Source: Brachypterus glaber
Taxonomy: Eukaryota; Arthropoda; Insecta; Coleoptera; Kateretidae
Length of the DNA: 64,000 nt
Assembly: GCA_958510825.1 (NCBI GenBank)
Contig: OY294044.1
Coordinates: forward strand, 46,898,626-46,962,625
Direction of reading: 5' to 3'
A program made the translations under genes and the position numbers. Below the pieces are notes generated by a model. It was not told where the DNA came from, ran no database searches, and saw nothing but the letters and a program-made list of their open reading frames with translations. Each line of letters opens with the position of its first letter. Position 1 is the stretch's first letter. Positions 1-10,814 of the stretch are shown here, piece after piece.

Positions 1-490
1 GCTTATACTTGCGTAAAAAAAGTAACTTATTTTCTAAGAAAAACAAAATGTTAGGCTCTAAAACCCCATAAGAAAAGGCAAAAAATTATGGCAAATGATT
101 TATTTAAATAGCCAGTAAAAATGGACTAGATATAAATGAATGTCCACACTAAATTTTTTGTACGGGTGTTTACAGTACAAAAAAAATGACAAAACTACTT
201 TGGTCTTTAATTAATTAATTGAATATTTATAAAGAATGAGTCACTCTCGAAGATTGATCTCGGACACTGTAAGATAAGAATTTAAAGGCAAAGGACATTA
301 ATATAGTAGCGGATTGGTTAGAGTAAAATTGCTCGGTAAGCTGATGGATAAATCACTTGTTAACCCTTATCTTGACAGTGTGTATCCATGTTTTTCAATA
401 ATTTTTACTTTTTCATAAAAAAAAGTATTGTGATAGAAAAACACTTTTGCTTATTTTTTCATGAAACGTCGAGAAAAATTAAAATAAGCA
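1..490. other. Non-coding AT-rich DNA
   Basis: No gene, RNA or clear repeat is seen. The stretch is AT-rich with homopolymer runs and stop codons in all frames. Confidence 0.5.
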
Positions 491-1060
491 AAAAAAATAA
501 TGTCTGTCGGTCTGTCTGTCTGTATCCAGGATAACTTAAGAACGCTTTGAACTAACGACTTGAAATTTGGTATGCAGATGTATTTTTTATATTATCTTGG
601 ACAAGTTTTAATTTGAGCAAAATCGGTTGGAGGAAGGGGGCTAAAAGGGGGGTTAACTTTTTCTTTTGGTCGTATTTTTTTTTATTATTTACAATAGAAG
701 AAAAATTTAAAAACCGCATAAAAGGTAAAATAAAATTACACAAAAAATGCTACTATCATTTTTTTAGCCCCCCCCCTCTCCCCCAAAATGTAAAAAATTG
801 TTTCTAGACATAACTTTCTTATTATTCACAATAGAAGAACCATTTAAAAACCATATAAAAAAAAATAATAAAATTACATCAAAAATGTAAAAAAATGTTT
901 CTGGAAAAAACTTTTTTTGTTATTCACTATAGAAAAAAATATTTGAAAACCACCTAAAAATAAAAAAATAAAATTAGACAACAAATGTTATTATGATTTT
1001 TTTCCATGACCCCCCATCTTCCCAAATATAATAAAATTGTTTATGGACTTCTGGACTTTT
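491..1060 (+). repeat. Dispersed repeat with CGGTCTGTCTGT block
   Basis: A GTCTGTCGGTCTGTCTGT block is followed by a stretch containing 'aagaacgcttt', 'acttgaaatttgg' and a G-rich tract. The same order of motifs occurs near 24,785-24,910 and 50,435-50,575, so this is one of three diverged copies of a dispersed repeat. No coding potential is seen. The rest of the interval is AT-rich with short runs of C (about 770-785) and imperfect internal repeats of 'ttattcacaatagaagaa'. Superfamily unknown. Confidence 0.55.
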
Positions 1061-2009
1061 TAGATGAACAGTACCAAGCATCTTATCAAAACATCGGCTC
1101 TTTTATGAAACGTTATAAAAAGGAAAGTTGTGTGAATAGGCAACCATTAATACACCTGCGTATTGCATAATTTATTTGTTTAAAATCTGTATCTCCAAAA
1201 CGTTGTATTATAGCAACAAACTGTATATAACATTTTTTGTAGCTCTTAAAAAAAACATATTTTTATTGCTTTAAACGCCAATATCTTGAACATAATTTGT
1301 TTTGAGAAAAAATAGTTTATAAAGTTTTAAAATAAAATAAAAAAAATGTTTTAAATAACATTTTTTCAGAAGTTTACAAAAACGTTTCATTTAATCGCTA
1401 CATTAATAAAATCCAATAATAATTAACTTAATTATAACCAAAAAACGCTAAAAATAGGAGTTTTACTCCATTCTTACCCCATGACCCCTAATCGTTTACC
1501 CACAAAATCAAATCAGCTCTTCTAATGCTGATAAGAAACAATAAGCAAAAAAAGCTTGTCAATATATTTTCTAGAAATGCGGTTATCGAAGCAAACATTT
1601 TTTTAAAGATTTAGACTAAAAAATATTGACTTGTAGGCGATGATTTCAATAAAAACCTGTTTGGAAAAAATTATGAACCCGATAACTCGGAAACGCTTTG
1701 AGCTAAATACAAATTTGGACCATACGTTCTTTATCCCAAATTCTCGGCAGGGATTATTCTTGGTAAAATTTTGGGTGACGTGGGGCTCGCTAAATAATGG
1801 TAGAAGGACCGGTTTCTTATCTTAAGACAACAAGTAATATATTCCCTGTATTAAATCCCAGTCCGCCCCTGAATTAATGTATTTAAACAGTTGCTCTGGA
1901 GCAAACAAGATGTTCTCTTGGTGAGTCATCTTTGTATGTATACGAAGAACAAGAAAAAAACTTGGATGGAATGCAGCATATACGCTAAGAGAGTGTCTTC
2001 TAATTAGAT
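1061..2009. other. Non-coding stretch, nothing recognised
   Basis: AT-rich, no gene or repeat recognised. A 61-codon open frame at 1,640-1,825 has no recognisable motif and is probably chance. Confidence 0.4.
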
Positions 2010-2017
2010 TTTATAAG

Positions 2018-2330
2018 CAGTAGTCGGCGTAAACTCAGTTACGACTTATCAACGTTGAAAATAAACACAGAAACATAGGCTTACGGAATAATTTTGCCGA
2101 ATTATGAGAGAAATTTTTATAAAGGTCACTAAATCGAAACATTTGACGACTAATTTGTTACCCACAACAATATTAACTATACATATTAACTATACATACG
2201 TATATATATATATATATATCGACATTCGATTTTTATCATTCAATAATACGAAAGTTTTTAATTTTTATTTATCGATAACTTTTTTTCCCACCTTACTCGT
2301 TTGCGAGTACTGGAAATTCGCCGACTACTG
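2018..2330. mobile_element. hAT-like MITE, copy A
   Basis: A 313-bp non-coding element with terminal inverted repeats CAGTAGTCGGCG / CGCCGACTACTG, flanked by a perfect 8-bp target-site duplication, tttataag, at 2,010-2,017 and 2,331-2,338. Eight-base duplications are typical of hAT transposons. Two more copies of the family lie at 3,246-3,540 (inverted) and about 28,345-28,612. Contains a (TA)n run near 2,200. The two short open frames crossing it are not genes. Confidence 0.85.
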
Positions 2331-2464
2331 TTTATAAGACTAAGATTTATAGTCCAGTCAAATAATAAATGTAAATTGCAATAAATGTACACGGGTAGAT
2401 ATTTTAAAGCCTTTAAATTAAAGGGTAGTAGGGGATGGTAACGAAACACTCCTGTTAGTTTTTC

Positions 2465-2689
2465 TTACCATGGTTTAAAACTTAATACTGTTAAGACTAC
2501 ATGTGTATTTAATCATAATGTAATATTTTATAATTTGTTTTAATAATTTAAGTGTAATTTAATAACTTCATAATGTAATTAATCTTAAGAATTTTTTTAT
2601 GACATCTGGAGTGCGCACACAAACTCTTAGTTCATAGTGCACTATAAAATGTACATTGGTTTATTTTTGTACAAATAAATAAATAAATA
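2465..2689 (+). mobile_element. LINE 3' end with AATA tail
   Basis: About 225 bp ending in 'tttgtacaaataaataaataaataa', the AATA-repeat tail seen on CR1-like insect LINEs. It interrupts the left arm of the surrounding fold-back element and is flanked by agtttttc on both sides (2,457-2,464 and 2,690-2,697). The intact right arm shows this sequence only once, which proves insertion. No coding part is left. Confidence 0.7.
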
Positions 2690-3245
2690 AGTTTTTCACC
2701 GGGTAATTTGCCTAAGGGTTTCCGCTATTTTGAATTTTAGGGGTTAGGTAGTTGCTTAATATGCATCTTACTATAACAATTCATATAACCAATTTTGTTA
2801 AGGGAACAATTTTTGTTAGGATCATTTTTTTAATACATATATAACAATCGAGTCATTTCAATAGCCATGTTGGAGGGGAAATTGTTTTTTTTTTTCATTT
2901 TTTAGCCGAATTATTCATCGAAGAATAAAAGTTTAATATATTATAAATTTTCATAGGTACTATGGTTACAGAGGGCGCAACTTGACTTTTAGCGCCCACT
3001 GTAACCGTAAGAAAATACTAATGAAATATTCGTAACATATAAAACTTATAGAATAGAGAATTTCAAGAGCTACAAGTTTGCTTATAACTCCTTTTATCCT
3101 CCAATGAATAATTTGGCTAAAAAATCGAAAAAAACAATTTCACCCCCAGCATGGCAATTTTTGAATATTTATAACTCGATTGTTATTAGTATATTAAAAA
3201 AATGATCCAAACAAAAATTGTTCCCTTAACAAAATTGGTTATATG

Positions 3246-3540
3246 CAGTCATCGGCGAATTTCCAGTGCTCACATAGGCGCCGAGTCGATTCTATCGTTG
3301 ACGCGAGGTTTTAAATATTTACATTTTTATTTTCTTCGAAAAACACCGATATATTTACATATTTATAGTTAATATGTATATTCAATATTGTTGTGTGTAA
3401 CAAAATAGTCGTCAAATGTTTCGATTTAGTGACCTTTATAAAAATTTCCCTCATAATTCGGAAAAATTATTCCGTAAGCCTATGTTTCTGTGTTTATTTT
3501 CAACGTTGATGAGTCATAACTGAATTTATTCCGATTAATG
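3246..3540. mobile_element. hAT-like MITE, copy B (inverted)
   Basis: A 295-bp inverted relative of copy A at 2,018. Its left end reads CAGTCATCGGCG and the other end is diverged. The 8-bp duplication gttatatg flanks it exactly (3,238-3,245 and 3,541-3,548). It splits the right arm of the fold-back element, so it is younger than that element. Confidence 0.85.
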
Positions 3541-3748
3541 GTTATATGCATTTTTATACTAAGATGCATATTTAGCGAGATAACCACACTCACCCCCAAA
3601 ATTCAAGATAGCGGATACCCCTTACGCAAATCACCCAGTGAAAAACTAACAGGAGTGTTCTGTAACTATCCACAACTACCCTTTAAAATATCAGCCCGTG
3701 TACATTTATTGCAATTTAACATGGTAATTTTTCGTTATTTGACTAGAC

Positions 3749-5061
3749 TATTAGGGGTGTTAGCTTTTTTTCTCTTCGTTCCTGTTTCTCCAAGAATTCT
3801 AGTGGTAGCCTCGTTGGTAGCTCAAAAATGAGTTTTGTACAGAACTATGCGAGTTTTTTTTTGGTTAACCCATTAGGATTACTGTCTGAATGTTCATACA
3901 GATTTACAGATTTTTGTAAGGAGTATTTTAAAGTGCATATTGTTTCCAATTTATTTATTTATGACTTAGCATATGCAAAAAAATTTTATGTGTAGCGAGT
4001 GAAATATTTACATTTTACTAATAACCTCGTTTAACAAGCGTAAACGTGAATTTTTTTTTGGATCTTATTTTAGTAAAAACAACTTTTTTGGACTAATAGA
4101 CTAATAATAGTAATATCTGATAAATATTTCATATATTATACAATAAATTCATGAGTCAGTCCTTAAGGGGTCAATTTTCCATACACACAAAATATGAAAC
4201 TTTTTTGTAAATTTCATAGTCAAAAAAAAAATTGATTTTTTTATATGTGTGGATATATAACAAAAAAATCATAACAAAATTGATTTTTTGACTTTTTGGC
4301 ATAATAAATTATAACAAAATAATTATATCTGGACTATATTTTCATTAATGCAATCCACTCGTATGCCAAATTTCATATTTATAAGTTATATAGTTATGTA
4401 AGTAATAAACGGCTGTCACGACGGACAAGCAATCGATCCTACAAGGGTTCCGGTTTCAAACCCTAAAAAACTACCTATAAATTCAATGGCAATAAAATTT
4501 TGCTGCCTGTCCTTCAACCAGGAGCGGCAAAATTATGACCATATATTTTGGAATATTGAGCACTGTTAATTCCTAATCATAGATTTCGAAAGAGCAAGTG
4601 ACGCATTAAATGTATCATCAAAGTTTCATGGTAATTATTATTAACTCGTGTATTTCCAAACATTCATGACAAGTATTATTGACATTATATAATACTCTTT
4701 GCTTCACAGCAGAGCTATGTTATACGTTTACTTCAGAAAAAAATTGTCAAAAATTAAAAAATCAAACAAATTGCGTTATAAAAAATTCTAAACAACTTTA
4801 ATTTCCTTCCGTCTTTCCGTATGCGGACATATACACGTATGTATGTCACGTTTTCCTGTCCGCATGTTTACTAAGAAAGAATAATCCGATCGACTCTTTT
4901 CAGGAAAAAAAAACCCAAAATCGAAAAAGATTTTAGGGCGCTATCAACATAATTTTACCTAAGGAATTATTTTAATAATAAAACTACAAAATGTTACCCA
5001 GAAAAAAGTTTGGGGCAAAAAAGTAATAAGGACCCCCGTTAAAATAGTCACATGGAAACAG
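3749..5061. other. Non-coding stretch with possible tRNA-like box
   Basis: No gene recognised. Around 4,420-4,475 a piece with 'gcaatcgatcc' and 'ggtttcaaacccta' resembles the B-box of a tRNA-derived SINE, but no clear A-box or tail is seen, so this is only a weak hint. The rest is AT-rich. Confidence 0.35.
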
Positions 5062-5318
5062 TAAAAGCCACTTTACACGGAGCAATTTGTGCGCAAGTTT
5101 GATGCTATGCAAGTTTGTTGCAAGAATGATTCACTCACTGCGCATGCCTTCAGGCAAGTTTGAGGCCATTTTCGTGCCATCAAATTATTTAGAACATGTT
5201 CTATTTTTCGGCGATTTTCACACAAGTTTTATGGTTATTTTCGTGGTACCAACCTGGAAAAAAAGTTACCAAATCGATTTCATTTTACTAATATAGTAGC
5301 AACTGCACATGTTAATAA

Positions 5319-6261
5319 GGGGCCGGTGAACTTACCGGCCACACGAATTCTCAATTTTTTTTTTAAAATTAAAAAAAGTACTTACCTTAAATAGTATTTT
5401 TGCAAAAAAAAAATTGCGGATTACTCACAAATTAGCGAGAAATTAATTTAAAAAAGTACGAATTTTGTGCATTTTTAAGTACATTTCTCTTCTTCTTCTG
5501 CTTCTCTACTTCAATTTAGTACCCTGCTAAGATGATAAATAAACAGCGTTGTCAGATTGTGCATATATTGAAAACGTTTTTTCTGAGGTTAATATTAAAA
5601 ATGTACAAAAAGCAATCAAAAACTATAATTTTATTATAAAAAAACACAAACGTAAACCAACGCCTCCCATAAAAAAAAACACCAAACCAGCAAACTACCA
5701 AACCAAACCATTGTTAACGTTAACCAACGCCTCCTATTTAAAAAAAAAAAAAACCAAACCAGCAAACTACCAAACCAAACCATTTTTAACGTAAACCAAC
5801 GCACCCATTAAAAAAAACACTAACCAGAAATTCGTGAGTATTTTAACAATTTTTTATTATAAAAATTTCAACAATTATTTTATTATATTTATTAATTTTC
5901 AGAGAATAGTAATAAGCACTATGAAATCAGTGCTGCTACTCACAGAACACTAGGTTACTACAAACCTCGCTTTCGGCCGTAATACCCACACCGCTAATAT
6001 CTAAAACTTACATCTGAGAACGCTGCATTTTTTTTTAAAACATACACGAAATTAGAAACATACATGCACGAAGTTAGAAACATGTAATCTGTTATCATTC
6101 TTTGTAAAATAAACAGTTATTTTTAAATATAAATTTGTTCTAGATAAAAAACAACATTTTTCCGCATTCAGAATTATTTATAATTGTTAGTTTTAGCATT
6201 ACAGTGAAAAATTAGTACAAGATTGGCGTTATTTTTTGTGTCCGGTAAGTTCACCGAAACC
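5319..6261. mobile_element. hAT-like non-autonomous element, nested
   Basis: A 943-bp insert whose ends pair as CGGTGAACTTACCGG / CCGGTAAGTTCACCG, flanked by a perfect 8-bp duplication gttaataa (5,311-5,318; 6,262-6,269). It sits inside the element at 5,065-6,498. No transposase frame is present. Internally it carries a short tandem repeat (5,651-5,830). Confidence 0.85.
5651..5830. repeat. Short tandem repeat, about 67-72 bp unit
   Basis: Two and a half units starting with 'cgtaaaccaacgc' at 5,651, 5,718 and 5,790, each with an A-run and 'ccaaaccagcaaactacc'. The 81-codon frame here reflects the repeat, not a gene. A related GTTGGTTTACG motif on the other strand recurs near 49,360-49,440. 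Confidence 0.7.
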
Positions 6262-6637
6262 GTTAATAATTATTATTAATAATAATAGGTCGGTCTGTCT
6301 AACTAAAAAACTTCCTTAAAAAAGCAAATGCTAGGTTATGTTTTTGTCACTGTTTACCTTGCAATATATAGCACCAAACTTGCGTACAACTTGCTCCGTG
6401 AAAAGGCAAATCTATGTCCAATTGTTCTCATGCTATATCTGGCAGCAAACTTGCATAGCATCAAACTTGCGTACAAATTGCTCCGTGTAAAGTGGTCTTA
6501 AGCAAAACCTTGTTGCTATAGCCGAGTAATTAAATAAAAATCGATTTTTTTATGAAGGGGCGTAGCTATCTTTAGACCCATTTTAGGACATATGTTTCTA
6601 AGAAAAGTTCACTTTTTCGCATATTTTTTGATGTATA

Positions 6638-7418
6638 ATAGGGTGGGCCGATAAATTGAAATCTGGAATTTCAAAACGCAATACCCGCCAAAATGTGCCT
6701 TCTAATATGCCTAATGTGTGTGCAAAAGCAGAATCAGATTAAAGGCCATCTTGAGCCCTCTACAAAGCATTTAATATTAATGAAACTATCGTGTTTTTTC
6801 ACATTTGTAATGTATACACAGCGTGTCAAAAGTCCGCCTCCCCCCATTAACTTTTGAACGGCTTAAGATATCAACTTGAAATTAGGAACACATAAATAAC
6901 ATCACCCAAATATTTTTTTGGTATACATTTTGTGTGCTTAGGGGGCAAGATGGCGACAGGCGGCAAAGGGGGAATTTTTTTAAACAGAAACGGGTCGTGT
7001 GGTACATCATTTTAAAGCTTATAAAATTCTCTATTTTTCCACATATTATTTTATTTTTTTGGATCAATTTTTGGGGTTATTCGCGTAAGAGTTAAATCAC
7101 GTGAAATAACACCACAAATCAGAATAAAGAGTGGCTTAAAACATGGCCTATGTTTGTAAATATTATTTTCGGTTGTAAAACTTATTTTTGTTGTTGTTGT
7201 TTTTGCATCTTTCTTATTAAGTTTTCTTATTTTTATTTTTTTTAAATATTTCCTAAAAGTTACAAAATGTACACCTTTGTAGAGGGCACAAAAATTGAAA
7301 AAATAAAAAAACAAAATATAGGCTTTTTTTTCTCTTTGCAAGACGCATCTTTTCCCCACTATTGGATTGTCAAATAAAAAAAAATAAAACACCTATATAG
7401 GAACGGCCCACGCTAATG
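6638..7418. mobile_element. Mariner-type MITE with GTGGGCCG ends
   Basis: The ends read ATAGGGTGGGCCG and CGGCCCACGCTAA and lie next to TA. Pairing beyond the ends is weak apart from a shared 'gccctctacaaag'. A fragment of another MITE family (from 6,817) lies inside. No coding sequence; the 113-codon antisense frame at 7,051-7,392 has no motif and is low-complexity. Confidence 0.45.
6817..7035. mobile_element. Left arm of a fold-back MITE (family of 28,756)
   Basis: Starts CACAGCGTGTCAAAAGTCCG next to TA and matches the left arm of the complete element at 28,756-29,283, including 'aacttttgaac', the G-rich centre and 'tacatcattttaaagctta'. No right arm follows, so it is a partial copy. Confidence 0.6.
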
Positions 7419-7867
7419 TATAATCACCATGTTAAAAGGAATGCACAATAAAAGAATCAAAAACATATTAGAATGTATTTTTAATTAAATCATAAAAATT
7501 GCGATAGTTAAAGAAATCAGTCGAATTACTTATACATGTAGGTATTGGACTAAAAAGTGAAATGATCTTCTGCTAAATAGAGCAAAACTGAAAAATGAGA
7601 TAAATCATGAATTATTGTTTTGTCAAAAAAATCCGAATGATCATAAATGATTGTTCTTAATTATATTTGGTCTAATTTAAAAAAAAAAAACTAACTTTCA
7701 AATACATATTTCAAAAAAATGTGAGTGTAAAATTTGTTTGCATTGCAAAAGACTTTTTTTAGTTCAACTTGGATTTAAGTTCAAACCTCGGCTAAAACGA
7801 TTTTATTTCTTGAAAATAATGCTTCAAATAAACTTAACTACTTAAGTAAAATTGTGTGATTTTGTAA
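7419..7867. other. Non-coding stretch, nothing recognised
   Basis: AT-rich; no feature recognised. Confidence 0.4.
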
Positions 7868-7869
7868 TA

Positions 7870-8561
7870 CAGGGTGATCAATAACAGACATGCCAAAATT
7901 TAAGAGGTGATTCTACATCCAAAAATATAAAAAAAGTTCCTATAAAGGTTGGTCCGGAAATGAGCCCTAAGGGCATTTAAAATTGTAATAAAAATAAGGT
8001 TTTTAATTAATAACTCTGGTACCTTTTAAGCTAGAGCGACGAGCTTTTGCATGTATACTAGTATTAATAAAGGCAATAGGTTTATGTTAATTTATTTTTT
8101 TGAATTTATCCGGAGGCGTGCCTAGACGGACAAAACACATTTTTGCCCCAAACTTTTTTATGTGTAGTTTTTTTAGGATTTTTTGTAATAAATATAGATT
8201 TCTTGAGTGAAACTACATCAAAAATGTCATATAGTGTAACATTATAGGAGCAACCGTTTTCAAAAAAAAAATGCAATTAAGAGGAAGTAACATTTTGTGC
8301 CACCAAAAACGTTACTTTTTAAAAGGCTATAAAATTTAGGTCTTGAAAAACACTTTTTTTCTCAGTTTTCAATGAAGAATCGCCCAGCAGCATTAAAATT
8401 TTATTGATGTTCTTATTTGTTCCCCATTTAAAATGTTATCTTCGAAGGGTCATAACTCCCTTAGGGCTCATTTCCAGACCACCCTTTATAGAAACTTTTT
8501 TCATATTTTTGGATGTAGAATCACCTCTTAAATTTTGGCATGGCAGTTACTGATCACCCTG
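7870..8561. mobile_element. Complete mariner-type fold-back MITE, CAGGGTGATCA family
   Basis: A 692-bp element bordered by TA, with ends CAGGGTGATCA / TGATCACCCTG. The arms pair over about 130 bp ('ttaagaggtgattctacatcc', 'gagccctaaggg'). Non-coding. It gives the reference for partial copies at 18,540-19,200 (interrupted) and 39,020-39,549 (inverted). Terminal CAGGGTG next to TA is common among Tc1/mariner MITEs. Confidence 0.85.
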
Positions 8562-8948
8562 TATAATATGCCGGGCCCCCAGGGAAAATTGTCTATACTC
8601 ATAAGGCGTCGTCCATAAAATACGTCATGCAAATTGACCAAAATTCATACACTTCATACTCCGTTTCTCGCGTTATTAAAGGCTATAGAAATTTTATATT
8701 TTGGCTACCCCCGCCAACACCACGATTGTAAAATTTTTAATGTACCTATTCGCAAAAAAAAAATTGCATGCGGCGCCAGGCTTTTTTTACAGGTTTATAT
8801 ATTTATTGTTTTAAAATTAGAACTTATTGCCATGTTGAGGCACATCTGAATTTTGGCGGAGGCGCCAAATTTTTAATTTTTTTAAATTTATTTCTGTCTG
8901 TATTGGATATGCTGTAAAAATCTTTAAAAAGCCCTGTGATACTTACTA
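8562..8948. other. Non-coding stretch, nothing recognised
   Basis: No gene. A 71-codon frame at 8,634-8,849 has no motif. Confidence 0.35.
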
Positions 8949-8950
8949 TA

Positions 8951-10812
8951 CAGGGTATCCCAAAATGTGTCCATCCTTAAGGGTACACATACTACATCAA
9001 AAAATATTTAAAAAAAGTTTATATAAATGTAGAACCGAAAATCGATCGTAAGGGAGTCCTCGCATATTAAAGGGGGTACCAAAAATGGGCTTTTTATTTA
9101 ATATCTCTGGAGCCCTTTGAGCTAGAGGGACAAGGTTAGGCATGTGGTTTAGTATTATTGTCAATTACTTTATATTATTTTTGTTTGTAAATTTTACCGA
9201 AAGCGTGCCTAGGCGTGCAAAGTGGTTCTGGCTTACCACATTTTTTCCCAAAACTTTTTTCAGTGTAATTTTTTTGCATTATTTTTAAAAATTGTGGATT
9301 CTTTAAATGTAATGCCGTAAAAGCAACTGTTTCCAAAGAAAATCCATTAAAAAAAAATACAGGACATGTCCCTAAAAAGTGGTACTACTTAAGAGTCCAT
9401 AACTCACTTAATATTTATTTTTGGGCCAAGGGCTAACAAACTTTTTTTCTTAGTTTTTAATGTGGAATCGCTCTGCAGTGTCAAATTATTTTATTAGCGC
9501 TTTTTTGGGTCCTATTTAAGGGACCTATATTCAATGGGCCATATCTCCATTAGGACCGATTTCGCCCCTATGTTTATACACGGTGTATTTGAAATAGCGT
9601 CGGAAATTTTAACAAATGATTCTACATCATAAAATATGACAAAAAGTTCCTAAAAAGTCCAAACATATCTTTAAAAATGCCTCATAAGGGAGCTACGCCC
9701 CTTTGAAAGTGGCTAAAAAAATCTGTTTTTATTTAATAACTCAGGAACCCTTTGAGATATTTCAACGAGGTTTTGCACGTCAACTAATCCTACCAAGGCC
9801 CGTTTTTATGTATTATTTTCATGTACTTATTTCAACCAGGGGTGTGCGAAACGGGGAGGGGTTATCAGTTTTTTATCCCAAACTTTTTTCTGTGTAACTT
9901 TTTTGCGATTTTATTTTTGAAGTATGATTTCTCAGGTCAAAATACATAAAAAGGTACTCTTGTTGTAATACTGTAGGATTAACCGTTTTCGAGAAAAATT
10001 CATTTGAAGGTGAAATTCCACGGTTCGAGGACGAAAAATTAAATACTAAAATGTTGAAAACCAAAATTTTAATGATGCAGGGCGAATGTACATTAAAAAC
10101 TAAGAAAAAAACCTCATATACCTTTACTTCCAAAAATCAATCCTAATGGAGCTATGGTCTCCTAAATATGAACCATTTTTAAAGGGCTATGGTAGCTTTA
10201 AAAGCGTTTTTTCGACCTACATGTATGGAAACTTTTTTTCTTAGTTTTTGATGTAGAATAACATCGCATCATTAAAATTTTGGTTTTCGACATTTTAGTA
10301 TTTAATTTTTCGTCCTCGAACCGTGAAATTTCACCTTCAAATGAACTTTTCTCGAAAACGGTTAATCCTACAGTATTACAACAAGAGTACCTTTTTTTAT
10401 GTATTTTGATCTGAGGAATCATATTTCAAAAATAAAATTGCAAAAAAGTTACACAGAAAAAAGTTTGGGACAAAAAACTGATAAGGCCCCCCCGTTTCGC
10501 ACACCCCTGATTTAAATAAGTACGTGAAAATGACATACATAGATGGGCCTTATTAGGATTAATTCACGTGCAAAAACCTCGTTAACATATCTCAAAGGGT
10601 TCCTGAGTTATTAAATATAAACCGATTTTTTTAGTCAATTTCAAAGGGGCGCATTTTTAGACATATGTTTATAGGAACTTTTTGTCATATTTTATCATGT
10701 AGAATCACCTGTTAAAATTTCCTACGCTATTTCAAATACACCCTGTATAGTATATGGTTTTTGATATATTATGTGCCCCTTCAAGGATGTACGCGAGTTC
10801 TGGAACACTCTG
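8951..10812. mobile_element. Mariner-type MITE split by a related element
   Basis: The left end CAGGGTATCCC follows TA at 8,949-8,950. Its right-end partner is not adjacent but reappears after 10,747, running to 10,812 (…ACACTCTG then TA). The intervening 9,579-10,745 is a separate complete element. Rejoined, the outer element is about 690 bp and matches the length and layout of the one at 7,870. Confidence 0.8.
9579..10745. mobile_element. Long fold-back mariner-type MITE, nested
   Basis: An 1,167-bp element, TA on both sides, ends CACGGTGTATTTGAAATAGCG and its complement. Arms of about 500 bp pair almost throughout, so the transcript could form a very long hairpin. Shared blocks include 'tcgaggacgaaaaattaaa' and 'gaaacgggg'. 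The antisense frames at 9,873-10,133 and 10,198-10,422 resemble each other only because the arms are inverted copies; they are not genes. A deletion derivative lies at 40,854-41,348. Confidence 0.85.
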
Positions 10813-10814
10813 TA

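Larger units (their letters stand above)
2352..3748. mobile_element. Fold-back element, TA-flanked, with two nested insertions
   Basis: Long inverted arms face each other: 2,352-2,464 plus 2,698-2,875 pair with 3,130-3,245 plus 3,549-3,748. Ends read GTCCAGTCAAATAA and TTATTTGACTAGAC, each next to TA. The left arm is split by a LINE tail (2,465-2,689) and the right arm by an 8-bp-duplication MITE (3,246-3,540). Removing both restores the pairing. The centre holds a small hairpin with stem GGGCGC/GCGCCC near 2,970-3,000. Non-coding; likely a non-autonomous mariner-type element. Confidence 0.75.
5065..6498. mobile_element. Inverted-repeat DNA element (TAA-flanked), host of a nested hAT-like element
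   Basis: The ends pair over about 50 bp: CCACTTTACACGGAGCAA at left and its complement at right, with subterminal 'caagtttgatgctatgcaag'. TAA lies at both borders (5,062-5,064; 6,499-6,501), which would suit a PIF/Harbinger-type target. A second partial copy of the subterminal motif lies near 6,375-6,400. No transposase is visible. A hAT-like element occupies 5,319-6,261. The 69-codon frame at 5,087-5,296 lies in the left arm and is not a gene. Confidence 0.65.

Noticed and set aside
4420..4475. SINE promoter at 4.4 kb
   Set aside because: Only a B-box-like word is seen; no A-box, body or tail. Kept as a weak hint in the interval note.
9873..10422. Two similar antisense proteins of 86 and 74 residues
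   Set aside because: Their similarity follows from the inverted arms of one MITE; no coding signal.
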